A stretch of 56,314 bases of DNA from Rhodanobacteraceae bacterium (GCA_021325475.1 JAJPHA010000028.1:1-56314); one strand, 5' to 3'; positions 25,355 to 35,256 are shown, counted from the first letter of the stretch. Program-made: numbers and translations. The notes: generated by a model not told the origin, from the sequence alone.

Positions 25355-28189
25355 CTACTCGGCGGCGTGATCGAATCCCGGCGCCGCGATCAGCGCCTGC
25401 TCGACCAGCGCCGCCTGTTCGGCGAGATGGGTGTTGAGATGGCCGGCGGCCGGCGCCGGCGAGCGCACGCGTCCGGCGTAGTGCAGCGAGTGCTCGTCGC
25501 CGATGCACGCCAAGAGATGATGCTGGATCTGGTACCAGGCGCCCTGGTTCATCGGCTCCTCCTGGCACCAGACCACTTCCTTCGTCGCCGGATACTTGGC
25601 CAGTTCGCGTTTCACCTCGGCGCGCGGGAACGGGTAGAGCTGTTCGACGCGCACGATGGCGACGTCGCTGACGTTGCGCCGGGCGGCGTCCTCGATCAGA
25701 TCGTAGTAGACCTTGCCCGCGCACAGCACCACGCGGCGCACCTTCTGACCGGGTTTGGCGGTGCGGTCCGGAATCACGAGCTCGAAGGCGCCGCCGCTCA
25801 GCTCGTCGAGCGTGGACACCGCCAGTTTGTGCCGCAGCAGCGATTTCGGCGTGAGCACGATCAGCGGCTTGCGGCAGTCGCGCAGCATCTGCCGGCGCAG
25901 CAGGTGGAAGATCTGTGCCGGCGTGGTCGGCACGCACACCTGCATGTTTTCCAGCGCGCACAATTGCAGATAGCGCTCCAGCCGCGCCGAGGAGTGCTCC
26001 GGACCCTGGCCCTCGTAGCCGTGCGGCAGGAACAGCACCAGGCCGCACAGCCGGTCCCACTTGGCCTCGCCCGAACTCAGGAACTGGTCGATCACGACTT
26101 GGGCGCCGTTGGCGAAATCGCCGAACTGCGCTTCCCAGATCACCAGCGTGTTCGGGTCGGCGGTGGCGTAGCCGTACTCGAAGGCCATCACCGCCTCCTC
26201 CGACAACAGCGAGTCGATCACCGCCACGTTCGCCGGCTCGCGCACGCGCGCGAGCGGCAGGAAGGTGGCGTCGCTCGCCTGATCGTGCAGCACGGCATGG
26301 CGATGGAAGAAGGTGCCGCGGCCGGAATCCTGACCGACCAGGCGCAGGTCGCGGCCCTCGTCGATCAGCGTGGCGTAGGCGAGGTTTTCCGCGAATCCCC
26401 AGTCCAGCGGCTGCTCGCCGGCGGCCATCCTGGCGCGGTCCTCGTAGATCTTGGCCACGCGCGGATGCAGGGTGAATTCGGGCGGCACCGCGAGCAGGAT
26501 CCGGTTGAGCGCGGCGAGCTTGTCCTTCGGCACGCCGGTGTTCACCCGCTGGTCGAGGCGTGCGCCGGCGTGGCGCGTCCAGTTCACCGCGTAGGCGTCG
26601 TGGAACGCCGGATCGAGATCGGCGATCGGCTGGCCGGCCTCGAGCTTGGCGCGATAGCCATCGACCATCGCCTGCGCCGCGGCGGCGTCGAGCACGCCGT
26701 CGGCGATCAGGCGCTTGGCGTACAGCTCGCGCGTGGTCGGCCGCGCACGGATCACCTGGTACATGCGCGGCTGCGTGGCGGCCGGCTCGTCGGCCTCGTT
26801 GTGGCCGTGGCGGCGATAGCAGACCAGATCAATGACGACGTCGCGCTTGAAGGCGAGCCGGAAATCGAACGCGAGACGCGCGCAGAACAGCACCGCCTCG
26901 GGGTCGTCGCCGTTGACGTGCAGCACCGGCGCGTTGACCATCTTGGCGACGTCGGTGCAGTACAGCGTCGAGCGCGCATCGTGCGGATCGGAGATGGTGA
27001 AGCCGATCTGGTTGTTGACGACGATGTGGATCGTGCCGCCGACGGCGAAGCCGCGCGCCTGCGACATGTTCAGCAGTTCCATGTTGACGCCCTGGCCGGC
27101 CAGCGCGGCGTCGCCGTGGATCATCACCGGCACGACCTGCTCGCGGGCGTGGTCGCCGCGGCGTGTCTGGCGCGCGCGTACCGAGCCCGCCACCACCGGA
27201 TTGACGATCTCGAGGTGCGAGGGATTGAACGCCAGCGCGAGGTGCACGGTGTGGCCTTCGGTGCGCACGTCGGCGCTGAAGCCCATGTGGTACTTGACGT
27301 CGCCGGAATGCGCCGGATCGTGGGCGTGTTCGAACTTGCCCTCGAATTCGGCGAACAGCTTCTGCGGTGCCTTGCCGAGCAGATTGACCAGCACGTTGAG
27401 CCGGCCGCGATGGGCCATGCCGATGACCATGTCGCGCACGCCGTCGGCGCCGCCGCGGCGCACGAGTTCGTCGAGCAACGGAATCAGGCTGTCGCCGCCC
27501 TCCAGCGAGAAGCGCTTCTGGCCGACGTACTTGGTGTGCAGATAGCGCTCCAGTCCCTCGGCCTGGGTCAGCCGCTCGAGCACGCGCCGGCGTTCCTCGG
27601 CGCGGAGGCCGAAGTCGCCGGCGGCTGCCTCCAGGCGCTCGTGCACCCAGCGCCGCTGGGTGGCGTCGGTGATGTGCATGAACTCGGCGCCGATGGTGCC
27701 GGCGTAGGTCGCCTTCAGGCGCGCGATCAGGTCGCGCAGCTTCAGCCGCTTCGGGCCGGCCAGCGAGCCGGTGGAGAATTCGGTGTCGAGATCGGCGGCG
27801 GCGAGGCCATGGAAGGCCGGGTCGAGATCGGGCGCCGGCGACTTCTCGGCGAGGCCGAGCGGATCGAGATCCGCGGCGAGGTGGCCGCGCGAGCGGTAGG
27901 CCGTCACCAGCTTCAGCACCGCCGCCTGCTTGTGCGCCTGCGCGTCACTCGCCGGCACCGCGACCGCCGCCGCGTGGCCGTTCAGGCGCTGTGCCTGCTC
28001 GATGCGGACGATCGCGTCCGAATGCGGCACGTCGCCGGCCTCGCGGCCCTTGAAGGTATCGAAGTACTTGCGCCACTCCGGCGCCACCGAGCCGGGATCG
28101 CGCAAGTAGCTCTCGTAGAGACTCTCGATGAACGCGGCATTGCCGCCCGAAAGCTGGGACGACACCGCGAATTGCTGGAGAAGGTTCAC
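25355..28189 (-). CDS. sucA: 2-Oxoglutarate dehydrogenase E1 component
   Basis: Thiamine-diphosphate enzyme that decarboxylates 2-oxoglutarate and loads the E2 lipoyl arm in the TCA cycle. The 944-residue protein is of normal length and has recognisable SucA segments: SLYESYLRDPGSVAPEW, GMAHRGRLNVL, FNPSHLEIVNPVV, the ThDP region GDAALAGQG, LVCYRRHGHNEADEP, and the C-terminal VWCQEEPMNQGAWY. The start is GTG (NLLQQF); the ribosome site is weak. A TATAAT box lies about 60 bp upstream. It is first in sucA-sucB-lpdA; no sdh or sucCD genes are adjacent. Confidence 0.97.
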   Translation of the reverse strand: MNLLQQFAVSSQLSGGNAAFIESLYESYLRDPGSVAPEWRKYFDTFKGREAGDVPHSDAIVRIEQAQRLNGHAAAVAVPASDAQAHKQAAVLKLVTAYRSRGHLAADLDPLGLAEKSPAPDLDPAFHGLAAADLDTEFSTGSLAGPKRLKLRDLIARLKATYAGTIGAEFMHITDATQRRWVHERLEAAAGDFGLRAEERRRVLERLTQAEGLERYLHTKYVGQKRFSLEGGDSLIPLLDELVRRGGADGVRDMVIGMAHRGRLNVLVNLLGKAPQKLFAEFEGKFEHAHDPAHSGDVKYHMGFSADVRTEGHTVHLALAFNPSHLEIVNPVVAGSVRARQTRRGDHAREQVVPVMIHGDAALAGQGVNMELLNMSQARGFAVGGTIHIVVNNQIGFTISDPHDARSTLYCTDVAKMVNAPVLHVNGDDPEAVLFCARLAFDFRLAFKRDVVIDLVCYRRHGHNEADEPAATQPRMYQVIRARPTTRELYAKRLIADGVLDAAAAQAMVDGYRAKLEAGQPIADLDPAFHDAYAVNWTRHAGARLDQRVNTGVPKDKLAALNRILLAVPPEFTLHPRVAKIYEDRARMAAGEQPLDWGFAENLAYATLIDEGRDLRLVGQDSGRGTFFHRHAVLHDQASDATFLPLARVREPANVAVIDSLLSEEAVMAFEYGYATADPNTLVIWEAQFGDFANGAQVVIDQFLSSGEAKWDRLCGLVLFLPHGYEGQGPEHSSARLERYLQLCALENMQVCVPTTPAQIFHLLRRQMLRDCRKPLIVLTPKSLLRHKLAVSTLDELSGGAFELVIPDRTAKPGQKVRRVVLCAGKVYYDLIEDAARRNVSDVAIVRVEQLYPFPRAEVKRELAKYPATKEVVWCQEEPMNQGAWYQIQHHLLACIGDEHSLHYAGRVRSPAPAAGHLNTHLAEQAALVEQALIAAPGFDHAAE

Positions 28190-28247
28190 GCTGGCCTACC
28201 GATCGTCGGAAACCCGCGCCGCCTTGGGGCGGACGCACGAATCGGAA

Positions 28248-28253
28248 ATTATA
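28248..28253 (-). promoter_or_regulatory. sucA -10 element
   Basis: Perfect TATAAT on the minus strand, 58 bp before the sucA GTG, in the A/T-rich run GGGTATAATTTCC. A weak TTCCGC lies 18 bp upstream as a possible -35. Confidence 0.55.
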
Positions 28254-28300
28254 CCCGCAGCCTGCTGCGCTGCGGAATGGCAGGCACCGGGCGCCGGCGA

Positions 28301-30289
28301 CTACTGCCGCGTCGCCCTGGCCCAGTCGAAATAGGTGTACACGCGCTCGCCGAGCCGCAGCTCCTGCTCGTGCAGTTCGAAGCTGTAGCGGCTCTTGCCG
28401 GTTTCGCCGCCCACCGGCGAGACGATCGTGAGGCCCTGCGCCGGTTCCGCCGGCTGCACGCTCCGCGCGCGCACCTGGTAGCGGGACGCATCCACATGCC
28501 CGGCGCCGCGCAGCGCCTCGGCCAGCGGCCGGCCGTCGGCGCGCGGCAGGGCGAGGCCGAGGACGTGCGCGACGGTCGGCGCGACGTCGACGTTGGCGCT
28601 CGGCAGCGGATCGGTGTAGTGCTCGAGGAAGTCGGGTCCGGCGGCGATCAGCGTGTTGTGCACGTCGATCGGACTGAAGCTGCCGTGCATGCCGCGGCTG
28701 CCGAAGCCCGAGGTGCCCTCGAACTCGATGCCGGGCATGCCTTGGATCACCGCGTGCTCGTCGAACGTGTAGCCGACCACGATGTCCGGATGGCGCCCCT
28801 CGGCGTTCTCCAGGCGCACGGCCGACAGCGGCAGGGTGCCGGGGATCGCGCCGTAGCGATCGTCGACGAAGATCGCGCCGTACTCCTCGTGGCTCTGCAG
28901 GAAGCGCACCGCGGCGCGGATGCGGTCCGGATCGTGGTCCGGCTGGTAGAGATAGTCGCTGCCGCCGTTGCTGGCGACGACGAACGCCTCGCGCGGCAGG
29001 AACGGATGCAGCAGGCGATAGGCCGGCGTGGTGTAGCGGGCGAGGTGATTGCCGCAGGCGCCCTCCGGTGCGGGCCGCTCCGGGTGCAGCGGCCGGCCGT
29101 CGGCGAGGATGCCGGACAGCACCGGATCGTCGCCGCAGTCGCCGCCGTCGTAGGCGCGGATGCCGGCGCGGCTGAGCGCGTCGGCGAGCCGGATGGCGCC
29201 GGACACGGCGTAGCCGTGCTCCGGGTCGATTTCTCCCATTTTCCCATTTTCCACTTTGCGCGGCGGGAACAGGTCGAGCGGGCCGGACACGTTGCTGTGG
29301 CCGTGATCCGAGACGACCAGCACATCGGTGCTCCGGTCGAGGCCGAGTTCCGAAAGCCGCGCCTCGAGCGCGCCGAGCAGCTCGTCCTGGGCCTTCAGCG
29401 CGGCGTGGTAGTTCGGCGAGCCGACGCCGACCTCGTGCTCGGTGCTGTCGGGATTGCGCAGCCACACTACGGCGAGATCCGGTCGCTTGCGCGGCAGGAT
29501 GTAGTCGAGGAACACCGACATCAGATAGCGGTTGGCCGCGGCATGCGGCGAGCCGTGGCGATCGTCCGGATTCACCGTCACGCCGTCGGCGAGCCGCGGC
29601 GCGCCGGCGCGGAAGGTGGGATCGCCGTTGTCGGCGGCGAGCCTGAGCTCGCCGTGGCGGTAGGCGAGCGGCGCGGTGGCCGGCAGCGGAATGTGCGCTG
29701 CCACGAGCTCCCGCGCGAAGGCGAGCGGGAAGGCGCCTTTCTCGTCGAGCACGATGCCGCCGGTCTTGTAGTCCTGCAGGAACGCCGGGCCGGACTTGCC
29801 CACCGCCGCGGTGGTCAGGCCGGCCTGCTGGGCGGCCTGGAACAGGGTCTCGACCAGCAGCAGGTGTTCGTCCTCGTTGGCGTCGAGCTGGTGCAGGATG
29901 CCGTAGTCCTCGAGGAAGACCGGTTCGGTGAGATCGACCGGTTCGCCGTTGCCGTTGCGCGCCGGCGCGCCCGGCCGGTAGATCGCGTTGCCAAAGAAGC
30001 CGGACTTGCCCGAATAGGCGCCGCTCGCGAACGCCGCCGCGTTCATCATGGTGAAGGTCGGATAGCTCGCGTGGTTGTCGGCGAAGAACGTGCCGCGGCG
30101 GGCGAGCGCGGCGAGGTGCGGCGTGTCGGCTTCGCTGATCGAATCGGGCCGCAGGCCGTCCCAGACGAAGACGATCACGCGGTGGCGCGTCGGCGATGCG
30201 ACCTCGCTCGAGGTCGAGGCGCAGGCGCCGAGCAGCAGCAGGATCAGGCAGGCGACGGCGAGCGGATGGCGAAGGCGAAACGATGGCAT
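28301..30289 (-). CDS. Lipoprotein phosphodiesterase of the alkaline phosphatase superfamily
   Basis: A 662-residue type I phosphodiesterase/nucleotide pyrophosphatase-like enzyme. The N-terminus is a lipoprotein signal (LILLLLGAC). Metal-site motifs are visible: VFVWDGLRPD (first Asp), the nucleophile region NHASYPTFTMMNAAAF (Thr), VSDHGHSNV and the later MHGSFSPIDVHN. It probably acts on phosphodiester or phosphonate bonds outside the inner membrane; the substrate is unknown. A short segment encoding Lys-Val-Glu-Asn-Gly-Lys-Met-Gly-Glu (29230-29260) has A/T-ending codons and an 8-bp tandem repeat, unlike the rest. It is divergent from the MFS gene. A second enzyme of the same superfamily lies at 42051-43307. 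Confidence 0.8.
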   Translation of the reverse strand: MPSFRLRHPLAVACLILLLLGACASTSSEVASPTRHRVIVFVWDGLRPDSISEADTPHLAALARRGTFFADNHASYPTFTMMNAAAFASGAYSGKSGFFGNAIYRPGAPARNGNGEPVDLTEPVFLEDYGILHQLDANEDEHLLLVETLFQAAQQAGLTTAAVGKSGPAFLQDYKTGGIVLDEKGAFPLAFARELVAAHIPLPATAPLAYRHGELRLAADNGDPTFRAGAPRLADGVTVNPDDRHGSPHAAANRYLMSVFLDYILPRKRPDLAVVWLRNPDSTEHEVGVGSPNYHAALKAQDELLGALEARLSELGLDRSTDVLVVSDHGHSNVSGPLDLFPPRKVENGKMGEIDPEHGYAVSGAIRLADALSRAGIRAYDGGDCGDDPVLSGILADGRPLHPERPAPEGACGNHLARYTTPAYRLLHPFLPREAFVVASNGGSDYLYQPDHDPDRIRAAVRFLQSHEEYGAIFVDDRYGAIPGTLPLSAVRLENAEGRHPDIVVGYTFDEHAVIQGMPGIEFEGTSGFGSRGMHGSFSPIDVHNTLIAAGPDFLEHYTDPLPSANVDVAPTVAHVLGLALPRADGRPLAEALRGAGHVDASRYQVRARSVQPAEPAQGLTIVSPVGGETGKSRYSFELHEQELRLGERVYTYFDWARATRQ

Positions 30290-30375
30290 GCGGTGGTCCT
30301 GGCGCGGGCGTGCTGGTGTAGCGGCACGCGGTTGCCGCATTATGACGGCACGAGGTGCGGCGAGGGAGGGGAGCG

Positions 30376-31590
30376 ATGAATTCCGTGCAGCGCAACGTCG
30401 TGATCGCCGGCTTTCTCGGCTGGACCCTGGATGCATTCGACTTCTTCATCCTGGTGTTCGCCGCCAAGGCGATCGCCGCGGACTTCGGCGTCGGCCGCGA
30501 CGAAGTCATGTTCGCCGTGACCCTGACCCTCGCCGCGCGGCCGTTCGGCGCGCTGGTGTTCGGCCGTCTCGCCGATCGCTACGGGCGACGGCCGATGCTG
30601 ATGCTCGACATCGCGCTGTTCTCGCTGTTCGAACTCGCCTCGGCGTTCGCACCGAACCTGCCGGTGCTGTTCGCACTGCGCCTGCTGTTCGGATTCGCGA
30701 TGGGCGGCGAATGGGGGCTCGGTTCGTCGCTGACCATGGAGATCATCCCGGAGCGTTCGCGCGGCTGGGTGTCGGGGCTGCTGCAGGAGGGCTACGCCTG
30801 CGGCAATCTGCTCGCGGCGCTCTTGTTCTGGCTGCTGTTCGACCGCATCGGCTGGCGCGGCATGTTCGTGGTCGGCTTCCTGCCGTCGCTGCTCGTGCTG
30901 TACATCCGCGCCCAGGTGCCGGAATCGCCGGTATGGCAGCACACCCAGACCCGGCCCGCGCACGAGCGCGATCTGCGCACCGTCATGCGCGGCAACTGGT
31001 GGCGCGCCGGATTCATGATCGTGCTGATGGCGCTGTTCAACGCCTTCAGCCACGGCACCCAGGACCTGTAGCCGCTGTTCCTGCAAGTGGAGAAGGGCTA
31101 CGGCACCGATCTCACCGGCCGGCTCTCGCTGATCGGCCCGGTCGGCGCCATCCTCGGCGGGCTGTTCTTCGGCGCGCTGTCCGAACGCATCGGCCGCAAG
31201 CGCGCGATCGTCGCCGCGGCGCTGCTGTCGTTGCCGATCCTGAAGCTGTGGGCGTTCAGCGATACGCCGCTGCTGCTCGGGCTCGGCGCGTTCTGGTTGC
31301 AGGTGATGGTGCAGGGCGCCTGGGGCGTGGTGCCGGTGCATCTCAACGAGCTCTCGCCCGACGCGGTGCGCGCGACCATGCCGGGACTCACCTATCAGAT
31401 CGGCAATTTCGTCTCGGCCGGCGTGCCGTGGCTGTTGACCGCGCTGGCGGAGGCCAATCGGCATCAATACGGCCTGACCATGGCGGCGTTCATCGCCGCG
31501 GTCGCCGTGGCGCTCGCCCTGGTCACCGCGCTCGGCCCGGAGGCCAGGGGCCGGCGCTTCGGCGCCGCCGCGGCGCTGCCGGCCGAGTGA
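30376..31590 (+). pseudogene. MFS transporter interrupted by an in-frame TAG
   Basis: A 12-helix major facilitator of about 404 codons, resembling carboxylate/sialate-type transporters (N-terminal AGFLGWTLDAFDFFILVF, RPFGALVFGRLADRYGRRP). Codon 232 (31069-31071) is TAG: the text runs SHGTQDL-stop-PLFLQVEKGYGT, and reading continues in the same frame to 31590 with intact helices. Related transporters have a Tyr here (HGTQDLYP), so a single TAC/TAT to TAG change explains it. Nothing else is damaged, so the event is recent, a sequencing error, or read through by a suppressor. The ribosome site GGGAGGGGAG is intact. Other genes here end in TAG normally, so general recoding is unlikely. Confidence 0.8.
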
Positions 31591-31658
31591 GCACGGGCTG
31601 GCGGCCGCCGCGCGCGTCGCGCTAGGCTCACGCGGTCCGTTCCGTTCGGAGGATCGCC

Positions 31659-32495
31659 ATGGACGCCATGCCGCTGCTGCGTTCGATCTCGATGTTCGAG
31701 GGCCTGTCGGAGGAGGATCTCGCCGCGCTCGCCGAGACGCTGCGCGAGCGCCGCTATCCCGCCGGCGCCGTGATCTTTCGCCAGGGCGACGCCGGCGATG
31801 CGATGTACATCGTCGCCGCCGGCGACGTGAACATCCACTTGCCGGGCGAGGCTTCGCGCCGCATCTCGCTCAAGGACATCGGCCGCGGCGAATACTTCGG
31901 CGAGCTCGCCCTGTTCGACGACAAGCCGCGCAGCGCCAGCGCGCTCGCCACCACGGACGCGGTGCTGCTGGAGCTCAAGCGCGGCACGCTCGAGAGCTAC
32001 CTCGAACGGCGGCCGCGCGCGGCGCTCGCGTTCCTGCGCACCATGACCGAATACCTGCGCCGCACCAATGCGCTGCTGTCGGCGCGCGCGGCGAAGAACG
32101 TGGACGAGGAATTCGACAAGACCCTGACCTGGAGCGACCGCCTCGCCGACAGCGTCGCCGAGCTCAACGGCAGTTGGCGCTTCATCGGCTTCCTGCTGCT
32201 GCTCACCGCGCTCTGGTGCGCGGCCAATTCCTATCTGCTGCTGCCGGCGCCGCCGGATCCGTATCCGTACCAGTTGTTCAATCTCGCCCTCGGCATCCTG
32301 GTCGGCCTGCAGGGGCCGCTGATCATGATGAGCCAGAACCGTCAGGCGCGGAAGGACCGCGTGCGCGCCGAGACCGATTTCCGCGTGAATCTGAAGAACG
32401 AGGTGAACATCGAGACGCTGCTGCGCGAACTCGGCGAATTCCGCGCCGAGATGGCCGCACGCGCGGGCGCGCAGGCGGCCGCCGGCGGCCGCTGA
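31659..32495 (+). CDS. Cyclic-nucleotide-binding domain protein with DUF1003 membrane domain
   Basis: A 278-residue protein. Residues 1 to about 125 form a CRP-like beta-roll (LRSISMFEGLSEEDLAALAE, GEYFGELALFDDKPRSASA). Residues about 155-260 are a DUF1003 domain with two membrane helices (RFIGFLLLLTALWCAANSYL and LFNLALGILVGLQGPLIMM) followed by the family signature SQNRQARKDR. It looks like a membrane-anchored sensor for cyclic nucleotide or a related ligand; the output is unknown. The ATG follows GGAGGATCGCC. It is on the same strand as the broken transporter and the cytochrome-like gene downstream. Confidence 0.85.
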   Translation: MDAMPLLRSISMFEGLSEEDLAALAETLRERRYPAGAVIFRQGDAGDAMYIVAAGDVNIHLPGEASRRISLKDIGRGEYFGELALFDDKPRSASALATTDAVLLELKRGTLESYLERRPRAALAFLRTMTEYLRRTNALLSARAAKNVDEEFDKTLTWSDRLADSVAELNGSWRFIGFLLLLTALWCAANSYLLLPAPPDPYPYQLFNLALGILVGLQGPLIMMSQNRQARKDRVRAETDFRVNLKNEVNIETLLRELGEFRAEMAARAGAQAAAGGR

Positions 32496-32562
32496 TCGAC
32501 GCATGGTCGGCGCGCCGCGATTGCGGCATCATGCGAGATCGTTTTTCGCTGGGAGGATCGCC

Positions 32563-33102
32563 GTGCTTCGACCTTATCGTGACTGGCTGGCGCTCATGGT
32601 CGCCGCGTGCGCGTTCGCCGCACCGCTGCCGGCCGCTGCGCCGGACGCCGAGATCGCCGCGCTGAAGCAGCAAATCGCCGAACTCAAGCAACACGCCTAC
32701 CACCCCGAACTCGGCGAGCAGATGCTCGGCATCCAGATCCGGCACGCGCGGTTGTGGTTCGCCGGCGCGGCGCGGAACTGGACGCTCGCCGCCTACGAGT
32801 TGCAGGAATTGAAGGAGGCGTTCGACGCGGTGGTCGAGCAGAATCCCGAGCACGCAGTGTTCCAGCCGCAGCGCCTGGCCGACGTGCTGCCGGCGATGAC
32901 CAGGGCGCCGGTCGCCGCGCTGCGCGACGCCATCGATCGCGCCAGCAAGCCCGAATTCGAGCGTGCCTACGACGCGCTGTCGGCCGCCTGTACCGGCTGC
33001 CATCGCGCCGCCGGCAACGATTTCCTCGTCATCCAGCGGCCGACCGCGCCGTTGCTCGACAATCTGCGCGTGGCGCCGCCGGCGGGCGGCGGGCGCAAGT
33101 AG
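32563..33102 (+). CDS. Exported monoheme c-type cytochrome, cytochrome c'-like
   Basis: A 179-residue protein with a signal peptide (WLALMVAACAFAAPLPAAA) and a helical body that starts with a short coiled coil (AEIAALKQQIAELKQ). One CXXCH (CTGCH) lies near the C-terminus, as in helical-bundle cytochromes. The start is GTG at 32563 with GGGAGGA five bp before it; an ATG at 32503 in the same frame would give a basic extension without a ribosome site. The stop is TAG. The redox partner is unknown. Heme attachment would depend on the ccm genes. Confidence 0.75.
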   Translation: MLRPYRDWLALMVAACAFAAPLPAAAPDAEIAALKQQIAELKQHAYHPELGEQMLGIQIRHARLWFAGAARNWTLAAYELQELKEAFDAVVEQNPEHAVFQPQRLADVLPAMTRAPVAALRDAIDRASKPEFERAYDALSAACTGCHRAAGNDFLVIQRPTAPLLDNLRVAPPAGGGRK

Positions 33103-33113
33103 CGCGGCGTTGC

Positions 33114-35228
33114 TCAGAATTCCCGGGTCACCCCGAGGTAGACCCCGCGCCGCGGTCCGAACTGCGGCGCGCCGACGCCGATGCCGGAACCGTCGCGGAT
33201 CGGATACACGCGATCGGCGAGATTGATCAGCGCCAGGCGCGTGTGCAGGCGGCCGAGTCCCGGCAGATCGAGTTCGCGCGTGGCCGCGGCGTTGATCTGG
33301 CAATAGCCCGGCTCGTGGTCGGTATTGGCGAAGCCGCGGCGCAGGCCCGAGCCGCACAGGAAGTCGGCGCCGAGCGTGACGCCGCGCCAGTCCCAGGCCA
33401 CACCGCCGCTACCGGTCAGGCGCTGGTCGTGATCGAGATGCACCCAGTGGCTGGCGAGGTAGGCGAGTTCGTCCGGGGCGAAGTGGTACTGGCCGGTGAC
33501 GATCGCGCGGCCGAGCGCGCGGCTGACGGCGCTGTTGAAATACGCGCTGAAATTTCCATTCGTATAATTTGCCGAAAATTCCACTCCGCGCGCCTGGCCG
33601 CGCGCGTAGTTGAACGGTGCGAACACCAGCGCGGCGCCGAACTGGCCCTCGTCGAGCAGGTCGCGCACCTTGCGGTAGTAGGCGTCGAGCCCGAGCGTGA
33701 GGCCGTCGCCGAGCTTCCGCGTCACGCCGACGTCGAAATAGTGCGTGCGCTCGGAGCGGACCGCGGCGTTGCCGTCGCTCGGCAATTGGTTGGTGGTGCC
33801 CTGGAACCGGGCAATGTCGGCGGGCGCGATCCGTTCGCTCGGCGGCGGCGTGAAGTAGCGCGCGTAGCCGGCGTGCAGCGCGGTGCGCTCGCTGGCCTGA
33901 TAGACCAGGGCGAGGCGCGGGCTCCACTGGCCCTCGTCGAGGTAGGCGTGCACCCGGTCCGCGCGCAGGCCGTAGTCGAGCGTGAGCCGGTCGCTCAGGT
34001 CCCATTCGTCCTGCAGATAGGCGCCGCGCGTGCGCACCGTGATGCGCGGTGTCTCGTCGACGACGACGATCGGTACGTTGCTCGTCTGCTGGCCGGCGGC
34101 ATCCGCCGGGAACACGCGCGCGAGGTCGTCGCTGACCGGGCGCTCGTCGCTCGCGTACAGGCCGTAGCGCAGGGTGTGGGCGTTGCCGAGTTCGGTGGCG
34201 AAGTCCGTCTGCAGGGTGCCGGCGCGATTGCTGCGGTCGATCGTGCCGGCGACACCGTCGAACACGAGATCGCCGACCGGGTCGGGCCGGTAACGGACGC
34301 TGGCATAGCGCTGGCCGAGCGAGACTTGGTACTGCGTCGCGCCGATCCGGCCCTGCGCGGCGAGCACGCCGAAGGCGGTGCGCTCGCGTTGGCGTTCGTC
34401 GAGCGTGGCCGAGTCGAAGCCGGCGACATCGGCCAGGGTGTAGCGCGGCGGCAGTCCCGGTGTGTCGGGGATCTCAAAGCGGTTGTCGGCACTGCCGAAC
34501 AGGAACGAAAGGCGCGTGTCCTCGTTCGGCGCGAAGGTGAGGTAACCGAAACCCTTGGTCTGGTCGGTGTGATCGTGGAGCGGCGTGCGCGACCGCGTGG
34601 GGTTCTCGATGCCGACGTCGTTTTCGAGGAAGTTGCCGGTGAAGAAGAAACTCCAGCGGTCGCGGCGGCCGAACAGCGTCACCTCGGGGTTGAACGTGCC
34701 GAACGAACCGGCGGTCAGCCCGGCGCTGCCGCCGCCTTCGGCCGGCACCGGCCTGGTGGTGAGTTCGACCACGCCGGCGGTGTGATAGCCGTATTGCGCC
34801 GGCAGCGCGCCGGTCAGCAGTTGCATGCGCTCGACCAGACGCAAGTCGAGGGTCTCGCCGAAACCGGAAATGCTTTGCGGGATGACGATGCCGTCGATGC
34901 GGTATTGCAGGTCGCCGTGATCGCCGCGCACGTGCAACTGGCCGAACGAATCCTGGGCGACGCCCGGCGCCTGCAGCAGCGCCTGATTGAGCGGCGTGGC
35001 CTCGCCGAGCGGCAGTTGCGTGAGCGACTGGCGGTCGAGCACGTATTGGCTGACGCCGAGGTCCGGCGCGAGCTGGTCGCGCGAACGGTCGAGCACGGCG
35101 GTCACCTGCACGGTGTTGAGCGTGGTCGAGCCCTGGCCGCCGTCGCCGTCCGCGGCGGCGGCCACGGTTGCGGCGAGCGCGGCGGCGATGGCGCCGGCGA
35201 GTGCGGCGCGGGACGGTGCGACTCTCAT
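33114..35228 (-). CDS. TonB-dependent outer-membrane receptor, possibly for zinc
   Basis: A 704-residue receptor. It has a signal peptide ending near VAAAA, a TonB-box-like stretch (TLNTVQVTA), a plug domain (about 45-165, with QLHVRGDHGDLQYRIDG and ERMQLLTGALPAQYG), and a 22-strand-type barrel ending in VTREF. A His-rich external loop (HFAPDELAYLASHWVHLDH) and HDH in an earlier loop fit metal binding. The divergent MerC-like gene and the palindrome resembling a Zur box upstream suggest a ZnuD-type zinc receptor, but the ligand is inference; iron chelates or cobalamin remain possible. Positions 33552-33586 hold an A/T-rich islet. Confidence 0.82.
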   Translation of the reverse strand: MRVAPSRAALAGAIAAALAATVAAAADGDGGQGSTTLNTVQVTAVLDRSRDQLAPDLGVSQYVLDRQSLTQLPLGEATPLNQALLQAPGVAQDSFGQLHVRGDHGDLQYRIDGIVIPQSISGFGETLDLRLVERMQLLTGALPAQYGYHTAGVVELTTRPVPAEGGGSAGLTAGSFGTFNPEVTLFGRRDRWSFFFTGNFLENDVGIENPTRSRTPLHDHTDQTKGFGYLTFAPNEDTRLSFLFGSADNRFEIPDTPGLPPRYTLADVAGFDSATLDERQRERTAFGVLAAQGRIGATQYQVSLGQRYASVRYRPDPVGDLVFDGVAGTIDRSNRAGTLQTDFATELGNAHTLRYGLYASDERPVSDDLARVFPADAAGQQTSNVPIVVVDETPRITVRTRGAYLQDEWDLSDRLTLDYGLRADRVHAYLDEGQWSPRLALVYQASERTALHAGYARYFTPPPSERIAPADIARFQGTTNQLPSDGNAAVRSERTHYFDVGVTRKLGDGLTLGLDAYYRKVRDLLDEGQFGAALVFAPFNYARGQARGVEFSANYTNGNFSAYFNSAVSRALGRAIVTGQYHFAPDELAYLASHWVHLDHDQRLTGSGGVAWDWRGVTLGADFLCGSGLRRGFANTDHEPGYCQINAAATRELDLPGLGRLHTRLALINLADRVYPIRDGSGIGVGAPQFGPRRGVYLGVTREF

Positions 35229-35256
35229 GCGGCGGGACTTCTCGCGACGGATGGAA

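Noticed and set aside
31069-31071. TAG as a sense codon in this organism
   Set aside because: At least the cytochrome c'-like gene, the TrmB-like gene and the 53-residue membrane protein end in TAG at sensible places, so reassignment is unlikely.
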